A DNA stretch of 64,000 nucleotides from Thermophilibacter mediterraneus (GTDB lineage: Bacteria; Actinomycetota; Coriobacteriia; Coriobacteriales; Atopobiaceae), in contig NZ_FPKO01000007.1 of the NCBI RefSeq assembly GCF_900119385.1, positions 372,001 through 436,000 on the forward strand, read 5' to 3'. Below, in pieces: positions 8,703 through 17,900 of this stretch (position 1 is the stretch's first letter; the number at the start of each line of letters is the position of its first letter). The position numbers and the translations under genes are program-made. The notes under the pieces were generated by a model that worked only from the letters and a program-made list of their open reading frames with translations, did not search any database and was not told the origin of the DNA.

Positions 8703-10001
8703 ATGGGCGTGAGGAGAAACGCCGCCATATTCGCGGGCCTGCTTGGAGCCCTGTCGCTCGCCGCGCCCGTCGAGGCGGACGCCCTCTCTCTGGGCGATGC
8801 TCTCTCGGCGGTCGACTCCGCCTTCGCGACGCCGTCCGCCGCGCTCGCCGCCGGCTTCGCCGGGGGCGTCGCCCTCACCGCCCTCGTCGCGAGCGGCGTC
8901 GCACTCGTGGGGCGCCGTCGCGCGCGCGATGCGCAGAGTTCCTCCGACAACACCTCTGACCAGCCGCTCGTTGGCAGCGAGACGGCTAATGCGCCGTCCG
9001 GAGCAGTCGCGGGGGAGTCTGTCGCGGAGAAGGGCGGGGACGCTCCCGAGCCGCCTCGTCCCGTGCGCGGGCGCCACTTCCGCACGGACGCGCCCCCCGT
9101 CGACGACGCCCCGGCAGAGGCGGCAGACCCCTCCGGGACCGGCTCCCACGCGCCCTCGCATGCCGCGCGCGACTACGCCGACATCGCGGAGAACTACGTT
9201 CGCCGCCAGAGCTTCCGCGAGCGCATGGCGCGCCGCGCGGAGGGCGTCTCCGCGACGCTGCTCGAGCGCCTCGGGGCGAACATGATGAGCGGCGTCCCGG
9301 TGATCGAGCGCGCCGACGGCTCGGTGGGCGACGTCGGCACCGCCTGGTGGCGCAAGGCCGTGGGGGAGGGGGCGATGACCTCCAACACCGGGTTTGCCGC
9401 CGACGAGGCGGACCTCGCCATCCCCTCGGACTTCACCGCGTCCGGAACCGCCCCGCGGCCCCGCGTGGCGCCGCCGGCAGCCGCGCCCGCGCCCGCCCCG
9501 CGCCCGACCGAGCCCCACGACGCCGAGGGAATCGCGCTGCGCGTCGCCCGGATCGACGAGGGCGCCTATCCCGAGCACCGCACCGTCGACGACCTCAACG
9601 TCGTCGACGAGTGGGACCTCGCGCTCCGCTCGCTCGACGAGAGGATCGCGGCCGAGGAGCTCGCGCAGGGCGACCGCCCGCTGCGCCCGTTCTTCGACCT
9701 CGTCGGGGGCGCCGACACGCTCGACGAGCCCGACAACCTCGAGCCCCAGACGTCCTTCATCCCGTTCAAGACCCCCGCGGGCCACCCCGAGGTGGTCGAC
9801 GCCGAGTCCTACGTCGACTACCTCATCGAGGACGAGTTCTCCAAGAACTCCTCCACGGCGGCCCGCCGCAGCTCGCGCCGGTTCCTGCGCGTGCTCGAGG
9901 GCGGCACCCAGCCGGCGTCCCGCCACCTCGCCGACACCGTGGCGGGCGGAACGGGCTACGTGGGCAAGCACTTCTCGGCTCCCAAGGCCGCTGAGGCGTG
10001 A
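8703..10001 (+). CDS. Secreted or membrane-anchored protein of unknown function
   Basis: 432 residues. N-terminus MGVRRNAAIFAGLLGALSLAAPVEADA is an apparent Sec signal peptide (given here in two parts: MGVRRNAA, IFAGLLGALSLAAP). A second hydrophobic stretch at about 46-70 ends in GRRRARD, a likely membrane anchor with the remaining acidic, Pro/Ala-rich region on one side. ATG 8703 follows GGGAGGAGCGGGAG; an ATG 51 bases upstream is in frame but would bury the signal peptide. The GTGA overlap with the VanZ-like gene indicates translational coupling. No family recognised. Confidence 0.7.
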   Translation: MGVRRNAAIFAGLLGALSLAAPVEADALSLGDALSAVDSAFATPSAALAAGFAGGVALTALVASGVALVGRRRARDAQSSSDNTSDQPLVGSETANAPSGAVAGESVAEKGGDAPEPPRPVRGRHFRTDAPPVDDAPAEAADPSGTGSHAPSHAARDYADIAENYVRRQSFRERMARRAEGVSATLLERLGANMMSGVPVIERADGSVGDVGTAWWRKAVGEGAMTSNTGFAADEADLAIPSDFTASGTAPRPRVAPPAAAPAPAPRPTEPHDAEGIALRVARIDEGAYPEHRTVDDLNVVDEWDLALRSLDERIAAEELAQGDRPLRPFFDLVGGADTLDEPDNLEPQTSFIPFKTPAGHPEVVDAESYVDYLIEDEFSKNSSTAARRSSRRFLRVLEGGTQPASRHLADTVAGGTGYVGKHFSAPKAAEA

Positions 10002-10492
10002 CGGCCGCGCGCGGGGGAGGGCCGACCCGCCCCAACGGCCCGTCGCGCCGCGCGCTCCCATGGCGGGGGATCGCGCTCGTCTGCTGGGTCCTGTTCATCT
10101 GGGGGCACTCCCTCGTGCCGGGCCCGGGGTCCACGGCAGAGAGCGACGCGGTGGCGCGCCTCGTCACCTCGCTCGTTCCCTCGCTCGAGGCCGTTGACGC
10201 TCACCTGGTCACGTTCGTGATACGCAAGGGGGCGCACCTGAGCGAGTATGCCGTCCTCGGCGCCCTCGCCTCCTCATGGGCCTCCGCGCGCGGCATCGGG
10301 GCGACCCCGCGCTCCCTGCTCGCGCTGTGCGCCGTCCCGCTGGTCGACGAGTGCGTCCAGCTGCTCGTCCCGGGACGAACGGGCCAGCCGCTCGACGTGC
10401 TCATCGACGTGACGGGAATCGCGGTCGGCTGCGCGCTTATCGCGCTCGCCCGTCGCGCCCGCGCGGGGCGTCGCGGGTCACGGGGCGCCTGA
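9998..10492 (+). CDS. VanZ-like membrane protein
   Basis: 164 residues with four hydrophobic segments (about 23-42, 84-96, 106-118 and 135-152). Motifs RKGAHLSEYAVLG and DECVQLLVPGRTGQPLDVLIDVTG are the conserved VanZ-family signature (xKxxHxxEYxxL; DExxQxxxPGRxxxxxDVxxN/D). The family includes a teicoplanin-resistance accessory protein, but most members are of unknown role. The GTG start overlaps the preceding stop as GTGA. Resistance should not be inferred from this alone. Confidence 0.8.
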   Translation: MTAARGGGPTRPNGPSRRALPWRGIALVCWVLFIWGHSLVPGPGSTAESDAVARLVTSLVPSLEAVDAHLVTFVIRKGAHLSEYAVLGALASSWASARGIGATPRSLLALCAVPLVDECVQLLVPGRTGQPLDVLIDVTGIAVGCALIALARRARAGRRGSRGA

Positions 10493-10532
10493 CGGACAAT
10501 GTTTCGGCAGTGTTAGCGACGTCACGTCTCGG

Positions 10533-10560
10533 TTAACAAACCCTCCACATCGCTTATGAG
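10533..10560 (+). promoter_or_regulatory. Possible livJ promoter
   Basis: TTAACA at 10533-10538 and TATGAG at 10555-10560, spacing 16, upstream of livJ. A palindromic GACGTC lies just before it. Moderate to weak match. Confidence 0.35.
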
Positions 10561-10627
10561 CGCCTGCGCGCGGGCGTAGCGTAGTCGCAGCGCTTTGCTC
10601 AACAAGAAGCGACGGGAGGAGAAAGTC

Positions 10628-11824
10628 ATGTTCGAGAGCGTTTCCAGGCGTCAGTTCCTGCAGGTATCCGCAGCGGGCACCGCACTGCTCGGCCTTGCCG
10701 CGTGCAACGGCGGCTCCGAGGGCGGCTCCGAGGGCGGGGACGGCGCCTCCACCATCAAGGTCGGCATCCTCGGCCCGCACACCGGCGACGTCGCCAACTA
10801 CGGCATCGCCTGCCGCAACGGCGCCCAGCTCTACTTCGACCAGCTCAACGCCGACGGCGGCATCAACGGCAAGCAGGTCGAGTATCTCGTCGAGGACGAG
10901 CAGGGCGACCCCACCCAGGCCGTGACCGCCTACAACCTGCTCGTCGAGCAGGGCGTCGTGGGCATCGTCGGCGACGTCACCACCGGCCCCACCACCGCCG
11001 TCGCCCAGCAGTCCGTGAACGACAACATGCCCTGCGTGACCCCGTCCGCCACGGCGGCCGAGATCGTCACCTACGGCGACAACACGTTCCGCGCCTGCGT
11101 CACCGACCCGGAGCAGGGCCGCATCATGGCCGCGTTCGCCAACGAGCAGGGCTACAAGAACGTCGGCACCCTCTATCTCAAGGGAGACGACTACAACGAG
11201 GGCGTCAACAACGCCTTCGTCGAGGAGGCCCAGGCGCTCGGCATCACCATCACCGCCGAGCAGTCCTACTCCGCGGGCGACGTCGACTTCAACTCCCAGC
11301 TCACCACCATCATCGCCACGAACCCCGACGCGATTCTCGCCCCCAACTACTACGAGGACGACGGCCTCATCGTCACCCAGGCCCGCCAGCAGGGCTACAC
11401 CGGCGTGATCCTGGGCGTCGACGGCTGGTCGGGCGTCGCCGACTACGCCTCCGCCGAGGACCTGCAGAACTGCTACTACTGCTGCGCGTTCTCCTCGGCC
11501 AACACCGAGGGCCTCGCGGCGCAGTTCACGGCCGACTACGAGGAGGCCTACGGCGAGACGCCGACCAACTTCTGCGCGCTCGGCTATGACGCCGCCATGG
11601 TTCTCGCCGGCGGCATCGCGGCCGCCGAGGAGGCCGGGCTCGAGGCCGGCTCCGACGAGTACCTCCAGGCCGTGATCGACGGCATCGCCTCCGGCTCGGT
11701 CGAGGGCGTCACCGGCACGATCGCCTACGAGGGCACCGGCGACCCGGTCAAGTCCTCCCTCGTCCTCACCTTCGCCGAGGACGGCTCCGAGGAGGTCTTC
11801 GAGACCATCGACGCGTCCGCGTAA
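10628..11824 (+). CDS. livJ: Branched-chain amino-acid ABC transporter, binding lipoprotein
   Basis: Extracellular receptor of a Leu/Ile/Val-type importer. 398 residues. The N-terminus has a twin-arginine motif SRRQFLQ (6-12) and a lipobox LAAC with lipidated C26, followed by a Gly/Ser linker. The mature part begins TIKVGILGPHTGDVANYG and contains DDYNEG and the two-lobed Leu-binding fold typical of type I periplasmic-binding proteins. ATG 10628 follows GGGAGGAGAAAG. It heads the livJHMGF operon; a terminator after it should raise its dose over the membrane genes. Actual ligand could be another amino acid. Confidence 0.9.
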   Translation: MFESVSRRQFLQVSAAGTALLGLAACNGGSEGGSEGGDGASTIKVGILGPHTGDVANYGIACRNGAQLYFDQLNADGGINGKQVEYLVEDEQGDPTQAVTAYNLLVEQGVVGIVGDVTTGPTTAVAQQSVNDNMPCVTPSATAAEIVTYGDNTFRACVTDPEQGRIMAAFANEQGYKNVGTLYLKGDDYNEGVNNAFVEEAQALGITITAEQSYSAGDVDFNSQLTTIIATNPDAILAPNYYEDDGLIVTQARQQGYTGVILGVDGWSGVADYASAEDLQNCYYCCAFSSANTEGLAAQFTADYEEAYGETPTNFCALGYDAAMVLAGGIAAAEEAGLEAGSDEYLQAVIDGIASGSVEGVTGTIAYEGTGDPVKSSLVLTFAEDGSEEVFETIDASA

Positions 11825-11845
11825 CGCGTCCCTCCCGCCTCGTCC

Positions 11846-11877
11846 GGGGCACCGGGCTCACGCTCGGTGCCCCTTTT
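11846..11877 (+). terminator. Attenuator-type terminator between livJ and livH
   Basis: GGGGCACCG (11846-11854) pairs with CGGTGCCCC (11865-11873), followed by TTTT. Partial termination here would make more receptor than permease. Confidence 0.8.
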
Positions 11878-11931
11878 CGCAGTCCGAGGGGCGCGCCGCA
11901 GCGCGCCCCCGTTCACGAGAGGAGTGATGTT

Positions 11932-12819
11932 GTGGACGGCGTCGCGCTGATAGTCTCGCAGGTCCTGAACGGCCTGCAGCTCGGCAGCATCTACGCACTC
12001 GTCGCCCTGGGCTACACGATGGTGTACGGCATCATCCTGCTGCTCAACTTCGCCCACGGCGACATCATCATGGCAGGTGCCTACATCCTGTGGATCATCC
12101 TCGCGCAGCTCGGCCTCAACCCGGTGATCGCCATGCTGCTCGCCGTGCTCGGGTGCACGCTGCTCGGCGTCCTCATCGACAAGGTCGCCTACGCACCGCT
12201 GAGAAACGCCCCGCGACTCTCGGTGCTCATCACCGCCATCGGCGTTTCCTACTTCCTCGAGAACGGCGCCCAGCTCGTCTTCGGGGCCGACGCCAAGGTC
12301 GTCCCCTCGTTCGCGCCGGTCTCGAGCATCCAGGTGGGGGGACTGTCCCTGTCCTTCGTCGCGCTCGTCACGGTGCTCGTCACCGCCGCTTCCACGATCG
12401 TCCTGACGTTCCTCGTCCAGAAGACCAAGCTCGGCAAGGCGATGCGGGCGGTGTCTGAGGACATGGGCGCTGCGCGGCTCATGGGGGTCAACGTCAACAA
12501 CACGATCACCTTCACCTTTGCCGTCGGCTCCGCCCTCGCCGGCATCGGCGCCGTGCTCTACGTCATGGCCTACCCGCAGGCCACGCCCACGATGGGCATG
12601 ATGCTCGGCACCAAGGCCTTCGTCGCTGCGGTGCTCGGCGGCATCGGCTCGATCCCCGGGGCCGTGGTCGGTGCCATGCTGGTCGGCTTCGCCGAGGTCT
12701 TCGTCTCGGCCATCGGCCTGTCCGTCTGGCGCGACGCGGTCGTGTTCCTGCTGCTCATCGTCGTCCTCATCGTGCGGCCCACCGGCATCTTCGGCCGTAC
12801 CATGAGCGAGAAGGTCTAG
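11932..12819 (+). CDS. livH: Branched-chain amino-acid ABC transporter permease
   Basis: 295-residue integral membrane protein with about eight hydrophobic segments. It carries the LivH landmarks LQLGSIYALVALGYTMVYGI near the N-terminus (first 20 residues of the motif shown) and AFVAAVLGGIGSIPGAVVGA near residue 230. Starts at GTG 11932 after GAGAGGAG. Pairs with LivM as the membrane channel. Its stop is only 11 bases before the livM start. Confidence 0.92.
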   Translation: MDGVALIVSQVLNGLQLGSIYALVALGYTMVYGIILLLNFAHGDIIMAGAYILWIILAQLGLNPVIAMLLAVLGCTLLGVLIDKVAYAPLRNAPRLSVLITAIGVSYFLENGAQLVFGADAKVVPSFAPVSSIQVGGLSLSFVALVTVLVTAASTIVLTFLVQKTKLGKAMRAVSEDMGAARLMGVNVNNTITFTFAVGSALAGIGAVLYVMAYPQATPTMGMMLGTKAFVAAVLGGIGSIPGAVVGAMLVGFAEVFVSAIGLSVWRDAVVFLLLIVVLIVRPTGIFGRTMSEKV

Positions 12820-12830
12820 GGGGTGTGAGC

Positions 12831-13994
12831 ATGGAAGAGGAACTCATGGCCAAGAAGCGCCCGATCATCTCCACGGGAGGGCGCGGGGGTGCCGCGGACG
12901 GGAAGAGGCGCTCCCTGCCCATGCCCGCGCGCTACGTCATCAACGCGCTGCTCGTGTTCGTCGTCCTCGCGGTGGGGGAACTCATGGTCGACGGCGGCGC
13001 CATCACGCGCTACCAGACCTCCGTCCTGCAGCAGGTCGGCGTCTACATCATCATGGCCGTCTCGCTCAACATCGCCACGGGCTACCTGGGGCAGCTCCCC
13101 CTCGGTCACGCGGGCTTCATGTCGGTCGGCGCGTACGGCTGCGCGATCTTCATCATGCGCCTGAGCGAGGCGCTCGGCATCGGCGCGCGAGACATCGTCG
13201 CCGGAGGCCCCATGGTCGCGCTCCTCGTCTTCGCCGGCGTGGTCTTCGGCGGCATCTGCGCCGCGGTCGCGGGAGTCATCATCGGCATCCCGGCGCTGCG
13301 CCTCAAGGGCGACTACCTCGCCATCATCACGCTCGCCTTCGCCGAGATCATCCGCGTGGTCATGCTCAACATCGACGACGTGCTCGGCTTCGAGCTCACG
13401 CGCGGCGCCGCCGGCCTCACGGGCATACCCAGCTACTCGAACTTCCTGAACGTGTTTCTCGCCGTGGCGATCGTGTGCTTCCTCGTGCACACGATGATGA
13501 AGTCGCGTCACGGCCGCTCCATCCTCGCCATCCGCGACAACGAGATCGCGGCCGAGGCGACGGGCGTCAACACGACCTACTACAAGACGCTCGCCTTTGT
13601 CGTCTCCGCGTTCTTCGCCGGCGTCGCCGGCGGCCTCTACGCGGGGTGCGTGGGCGTCCTCCAGCCGGCCAACTTCGGCTTCATGCAGTCGATCGAGATC
13701 CTCGTCATGGTGGTCCTCGGCGGCATGGGCTCGATGCTCGGCTCCGTGCTCTCCGCCACGGTGCTCACGATCCTGCCCGAGGCGCTGCGCGCCTTCTCGG
13801 ACTACCGCATGATCGCGTACGCGGTGGTGCTCATCCTCGTGATGATCTTCAGGCCCCAGGGTCTTCTCGGCAGCTACGACTTCTCGCTCTCCCGCGTGAT
13901 CGAGCGCGTGATGAACCGGGACTTCCCCTGGAAGAAGGACAAGGGCGCCGACTCGGGCGCAAGCGTCGAGGAGGTGAGCGCCGATGGCCGATAG
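12831..13994 (+). CDS. livM: Branched-chain amino-acid ABC transporter permease
   Basis: 387-residue permease. Basic N-terminus (about 35 residues), then eight or so membrane segments with LivM motifs YIIMAVSLNIATGYLGQLPL and LVMVVLGGMGSMLGSVLSA. ATG 12831 is chosen; an in-frame GTG lies two codons upstream. It overlaps livG by 11 bases, implying coupled translation. Confidence 0.92.
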   Translation: MEEELMAKKRPIISTGGRGGAADGKRRSLPMPARYVINALLVFVVLAVGELMVDGGAITRYQTSVLQQVGVYIIMAVSLNIATGYLGQLPLGHAGFMSVGAYGCAIFIMRLSEALGIGARDIVAGGPMVALLVFAGVVFGGICAAVAGVIIGIPALRLKGDYLAIITLAFAEIIRVVMLNIDDVLGFELTRGAAGLTGIPSYSNFLNVFLAVAIVCFLVHTMMKSRHGRSILAIRDNEIAAEATGVNTTYYKTLAFVVSAFFAGVAGGLYAGCVGVLQPANFGFMQSIEILVMVVLGGMGSMLGSVLSATVLTILPEALRAFSDYRMIAYAVVLILVMIFRPQGLLGSYDFSLSRVIERVMNRDFPWKKDKGADSGASVEEVSADGR

Positions 13995-14835
13995 GAAGAA
14001 GCGCCGTCCGGTCCTCGTTCAGGTCGAGACGCCCAACCTCATTCCCGAGCGCGACCTCGGCACCATCCCGGTGCTGCAGGCCGAGCACCTGGGCATCGAC
14101 TTCGGCGGTCTCACTGCCGTCGACGACTTCAACATCGCCATGGGCAGGACCGAGATCTCGGGCCTGATCGGCCCCAACGGAGCTGGCAAGACCACGATCT
14201 TCAACCTGCTCACCAACGTCTACAAGCCCACGCGCGGCACCGTCCTCATCGACGGCTACGACACGGCCGGCAAGTCAGTGGCCGAGGTCAACCGCATGGG
14301 CATCGCGCGCACGTTCCAGAACATCCGCCTCTTCTCCAAGATGACGGTCGAGGAGAACGTGCTCGTGGGCTTTGGCAACACCATGCGCACGCACCTGCTG
14401 GCTGACATGCTCCGGCTCCCGAGCCACTGGCGCCAGGAGGCGGAGTTCCACGACCGCGCCCTCGAGCTGCTGGACATCTTCGACATGCGCAAGTACGCGG
14501 ACACGCTGGCGGGCAACCTGCCCTACGGCGCCCAGCGTCGCCTCGAGATCCTGCGAGCCCTGGCGACGGGTCCCAAGGTGCTGCTCCTGGATGAGCCGGC
14601 AGCGGGCATGAACCCGGCCGAGACCGAGGAGCTGATGGAGAACATCCAGCGGATTCGTGACGAGTTCCAGATCGCGATCCTGCTCATCGAGCACGACATG
14701 TCGCTCGTCATGGGCGTGTGCGAGGTCGTGGGCGTGCTCGACTACGGCAAGATCATCGCCAAGGGCACGCCGGAGCAGATTCAGAACGACCCGCGCGTCA
14801 TCGAGGCGTATCTGGGCAAGCAGGAGGTGAAGTAG
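13984..14835 (+). CDS. livG: Branched-chain amino-acid ABC transporter ATPase
   Basis: 283-residue ATPase. Walker A GPNGAGKT near residue 60, Q-loop RTFQNIRLF, signature LPYGAQRRLEI (variant of LSYGQQRRLEI), Walker B LLLDEPAAG and H-loop LLIEHDMS. A 30-residue N-terminal extension precedes the ATPase core, slightly longer than usual. It starts inside livM. Confidence 0.92.
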   Translation: MADRKKRRPVLVQVETPNLIPERDLGTIPVLQAEHLGIDFGGLTAVDDFNIAMGRTEISGLIGPNGAGKTTIFNLLTNVYKPTRGTVLIDGYDTAGKSVAEVNRMGIARTFQNIRLFSKMTVEENVLVGFGNTMRTHLLADMLRLPSHWRQEAEFHDRALELLDIFDMRKYADTLAGNLPYGAQRRLEILRALATGPKVLLLDEPAAGMNPAETEELMENIQRIRDEFQIAILLIEHDMSLVMGVCEVVGVLDYGKIIAKGTPEQIQNDPRVIEAYLGKQEVK

Positions 14836-14836
14836 G

Positions 14837-15544
<708 letters not shown>

Positions 15545-15580
15545 CCGCGTGTTGCAGCGCGCGGCCGAAGCCCTCGTCGT

Positions 15581-15618
15581 GGGCGGCGGACCACCCTCCC
15601 GGGTCCGCCGCCCCTTTT
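15581..15618 (+). terminator. Terminator of the liv operon
   Basis: GGGCGGCGGACC (15581-15592) pairs with GGTCCGCCGCCC (15602-15613), then CTTTT. Confidence 0.9.
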
Positions 15619-15689
15619 GTGCGCGACGGCGGGCGGCGCGGTGCTGCGGGCGCGTGGCTGCGAGCGGCGTGTGGCTCGGCCCCACGCGT

Positions 15690-16031
15690 CTTTGGGTGGC
15701 AGGCTCGCCCGGCGATTGGGTGGTGCGTCCTCGCTCCAACGTCCGCACCAAGGGGCGATTGGGTAGTCTCGTGACGCGCGTAAGCGAGAAGGACCCGATT
15801 TTGCATGAACCCCAGGCGATTGGGTAGCCATCTTGATGTTTCCCAAGCCGGCTCGGGCTCGACGGGCGTCGTTGTCACCCAACCGCTGGCAGTTTCGGGC
15901 ATTCTGGGGGTCCACGAGCGGTTCGAGCTCGTCTCGCGACGCGACTCCCTGAGGGCGAGCACCCAATCGTCGGGGCTTCTGTTCGAAATGAGGCTTCTCG
16001 GCCTACGCGCACATCGGGTTTACCCAACCGC
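15690..16031. repeat. CGATTGGGT repeat cluster 2
   Basis: This gene-free stretch (15619-16224) holds at least six copies: plus-strand CGATTGGGT at 15713, 15756 and 15817, and minus-strand copies reading ACCCAACCG at 15877, ACCCAATCG at 15961 and ACCCAACCG at 16022. The 15817 copy continues AGCCATCTTGATGTTTCCC, matching the downstream part of copies in the other clusters. GAGAAG or its complement lies about 23-26 bases upstream of two copies. The cluster abuts the predicted nuclease gene. Confidence 0.75.
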
Positions 16032-16102
16032 ATGGAGATTGTGGACAGCCTGCACGCTCGCGCGCGTGACGACACCCGCCCTTGGGGAGCGCCCCGGTCC
16101 GG

Positions 16103-16131
16103 CGGGGGTGCGGGGCGCGTTCGCACCCCCG
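16103..16131. other. GC-rich hairpin
   Basis: CGGGGGTGCG (16103-16112) pairs perfectly with CGCACCCCCG (16122-16131) around a 9-base loop, between repeat cluster 2 and the nuclease gene. No U-run follows. Confidence 0.55.
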
Positions 16132-16224
16132 CCCCGCACCAAGGTTGTGGAATGTGCGTGAACGCGGTGACGGAGCCGCCCCCACGTTCTTCTCGCTTGG
16201 GCCCAGTTGCTTGAAACGACGTCT

Positions 16225-17439
16225 ATGAGCTGGGTAAACGTGGCTTGCACGAAGCGTTCGCCATGCTATCGGCTCGCCCCGTCGGCACGGGTCCCCCCAA
16301 GTGCCTACGCTTTCCGTAGAGAGGGAGGGCGCCGACGCGCTGCGCGACCGCGCCCGTGCGGGGCTTCGACGGGGAGGGGACCAGTCTCTTTTAAGTTTGC
16401 GAGCGCTCGGGGATTCTGGCGGGGCGTCGGGCACCGCATCGCGGCCGACAACCCGGCGAGCGATGAGGTGCCGACCCTGCTCGTCAGGATTCTGTTTCAG
16501 GGAGGGCCGGGCATCGACCTCGGGTCCATGCCCAAACGGTCCCGTCATACGGGGGTCCCCGCGCGCGTCGCCACGGCGGGCGTCGCGACGGTTCGCGCGG
16601 GTCATCCCGAGCTCGGCGACGTCGTCGACGTCTGCGTCTCGACCCAGGCGGCTCGCCACGAGGTGCGCTCGGCCCGGGTCCACCTGGTGACGGGGCGCTA
16701 CCCGACGGGGTCGCTGTATCGCGTGCGCGAGGGGGCCGTGGTCGTCTCCCCGGAGCTGTGCTTCCTCCAGGCCGCCTCCGAGCTCGACGTAGACCTGCTC
16801 GTTGCGTACGGGTACGAGCTCTGCGGACTCTATGCCAGGGACGGCGCCGGCACCGCGACGTTCGCGAACTGCCCCGCCCTCACCACGCGGGCGAGGATTT
16901 CCTCCTACCTTGATCGCCTTGAGGCGCTGCGGGACGAGGACGGTCGGGGGCTTCCCCCGGGGGTCGCGCGGGCCCGTCGGGCGCTCGCGCGGGTTCGCGA
17001 CCGGGCGGCGTCGCCCGAGGAGGCGGTGTCGTCGATGGTGCTCACCTACCCGCGGCGGCTCGGGGGCTTTGGGCTTCCCGAGGCGAGGATGAACGAGCGC
17101 GTGCGCCTGGGCGCCCCCACCTCGAGACTCTTCGGCATCGACTCGTTTGTGTGCGACATCAGCTGGAACGGTGGGCGCAACGTCGTCGAGTACCAGGGCT
17201 CGCAGCACAAGTCCCGCTCGCGCGCGAGCTATGACATGCGCAAGGGAAACGTGCTGGTGGCGGACGGTCGCACGCTCACCCAGCTCGATGCCGGGATGCT
17301 CAAGCGCCAAGACCGCATGGAGGAGGTCGCGAAGGCGGCTGGGAGGGGCCTCGGCATCCGTTGGCGCGAGCCGAGCGCGGAGGTCAGGCTCAGGCAGATC
17401 CTGCTGAGGGGGAAGCTGCTGAAGGACCTCGGCATGTAG
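16225..17439 (+). CDS. Predicted nuclease-fold protein (DUF559/Vsr-like C-terminus)
   Basis: The C-terminal 100 residues read FVCDISWNGGRNVVEYQGSQ then HKSRSRASYDMRKGNVL, the D...ExQ/Y pattern of DUF559/Vsr-type PD-(D/E)xK nucleases. The central part has VVVSPELCFLQAASELDVDL and GYELCGLYAR, a region I recall from multicopy, uncharacterised Coriobacteriia proteins with an AbiEi-like upstream half. The start is unresolved: the frame opens at TTG 16207, the first ATG is 16225, and neither has a good ribosome site. A second frame starting at 16301 (MPTLSVEREGADALRD) resembles a natural N-terminus, so a frameshift near 16.43 kb is possible. It is flanked on both sides by CGATTGGGT clusters. Confidence 0.6.
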   Translation: MSWVNVACTKRSPCYRLAPSARVPPSAYAFRREGGRRRAARPRPCGASTGRGPVSFKFASARGFWRGVGHRIAADNPASDEVPTLLVRILFQGGPGIDLGSMPKRSRHTGVPARVATAGVATVRAGHPELGDVVDVCVSTQAARHEVRSARVHLVTGRYPTGSLYRVREGAVVVSPELCFLQAASELDVDLLVAYGYELCGLYARDGAGTATFANCPALTTRARISSYLDRLEALRDEDGRGLPPGVARARRALARVRDRAASPEEAVSSMVLTYPRRLGGFGLPEARMNERVRLGAPTSRLFGIDSFVCDISWNGGRNVVEYQGSQHKSRSRASYDMRKGNVLVADGRTLTQLDAGMLKRQDRMEEVAKAAGRGLGIRWREPSAEVRLRQILLRGKLLKDLGM

Positions 17440-17524
17440 CGCGGGGCCGAGGGCTCGGTCGAGGTGCGGGGCGGCAAGCGACCCAAAGAGCGGCGGGCGG
17501 TCCGGAGGGCGGCGGGCAGGAATT

Positions 17525-17750
17525 GCCGATGATTGGGTATTGCGGGGCCGACGCGCTCTTCTCGCCGTCGATTTTGTCAAGATCGCCCCATGGTTGGGTG
17601 CCCATGATTATGCACCGCTCGCCAGTGCGTGCGCGAAAGCACCCAATCGTCGGATATTCTGGGCAAATTGCCGAGAAGGGCGCGTGGTTGGGTGGATGTC
17701 CAAGCGAGCGCGCGGGGGAAACATAAAAAGTTATGCCCAATCGCGGGAGG
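17525..17750. repeat. CGATTGGGT repeat cluster 3
   Basis: Five copies between the nuclease gene and thrB: plus-strand GATTGGGTAT at 17531, TGGTTGGGTG at 17591 and TGGTTGGGTG at 17685; minus-strand ACCCAATCG at 17641 and GCCCAATCG near 17735. The 17641 copy shares its flank with the cluster 2 copy at 15961 (CCGACGATTGGGTGCT on the minus strand). The 17735 copy reads into TTTTTATGTTTCCC, like 15817. TTCTCGCC (17559-17566) lies 24 bases upstream of the 17591 copy. The rest of 17440-17900 holds no gene. Confidence 0.75.
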
Positions 17751-17845
17751 TTTGCGCCGGCGAGCGTCTCGGTCGCCGGCGGGCGCCCTGGTCGGAGACG
17801 TCGCGCGGCGCTCCGCGGGGACGCAGGTGACGTCGCGCGATGCAC

Positions 17846-17878
17846 CGCGGCAGAGGGCGAGAAGGACCCGCAGCCGCG
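17846..17878 (-). terminator. Hairpin downstream of thrB
   Basis: CGCGGC (17846-17851) pairs with GCCGCG (17873-17878), with an inner GGG/CCC extension. The loop contains the GGCGAGAA octamer. It is placed to end the thrC-thrB transcript, but there is no U-run. Confidence 0.45.
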
Positions 17879-17900
17879 AGGCCCCTCTCTCCTCAGGTCT

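Noticed and set aside
6432-10061. 1,200-codon minus-strand open frame opposite rho and the next gene
   Set aside because: Same artefact; no domain or start signal.
9998-10492. Glycopeptide-resistance gene from VanZ similarity
   Set aside because: VanZ-like proteins are widespread without resistance, and no van cluster is present.
10493-10627. Amino-acid-responsive riboswitch or T-box before livJ
   Set aside because: No T-box specifier/antiterminator sequence or known aptamer core could be found by eye.
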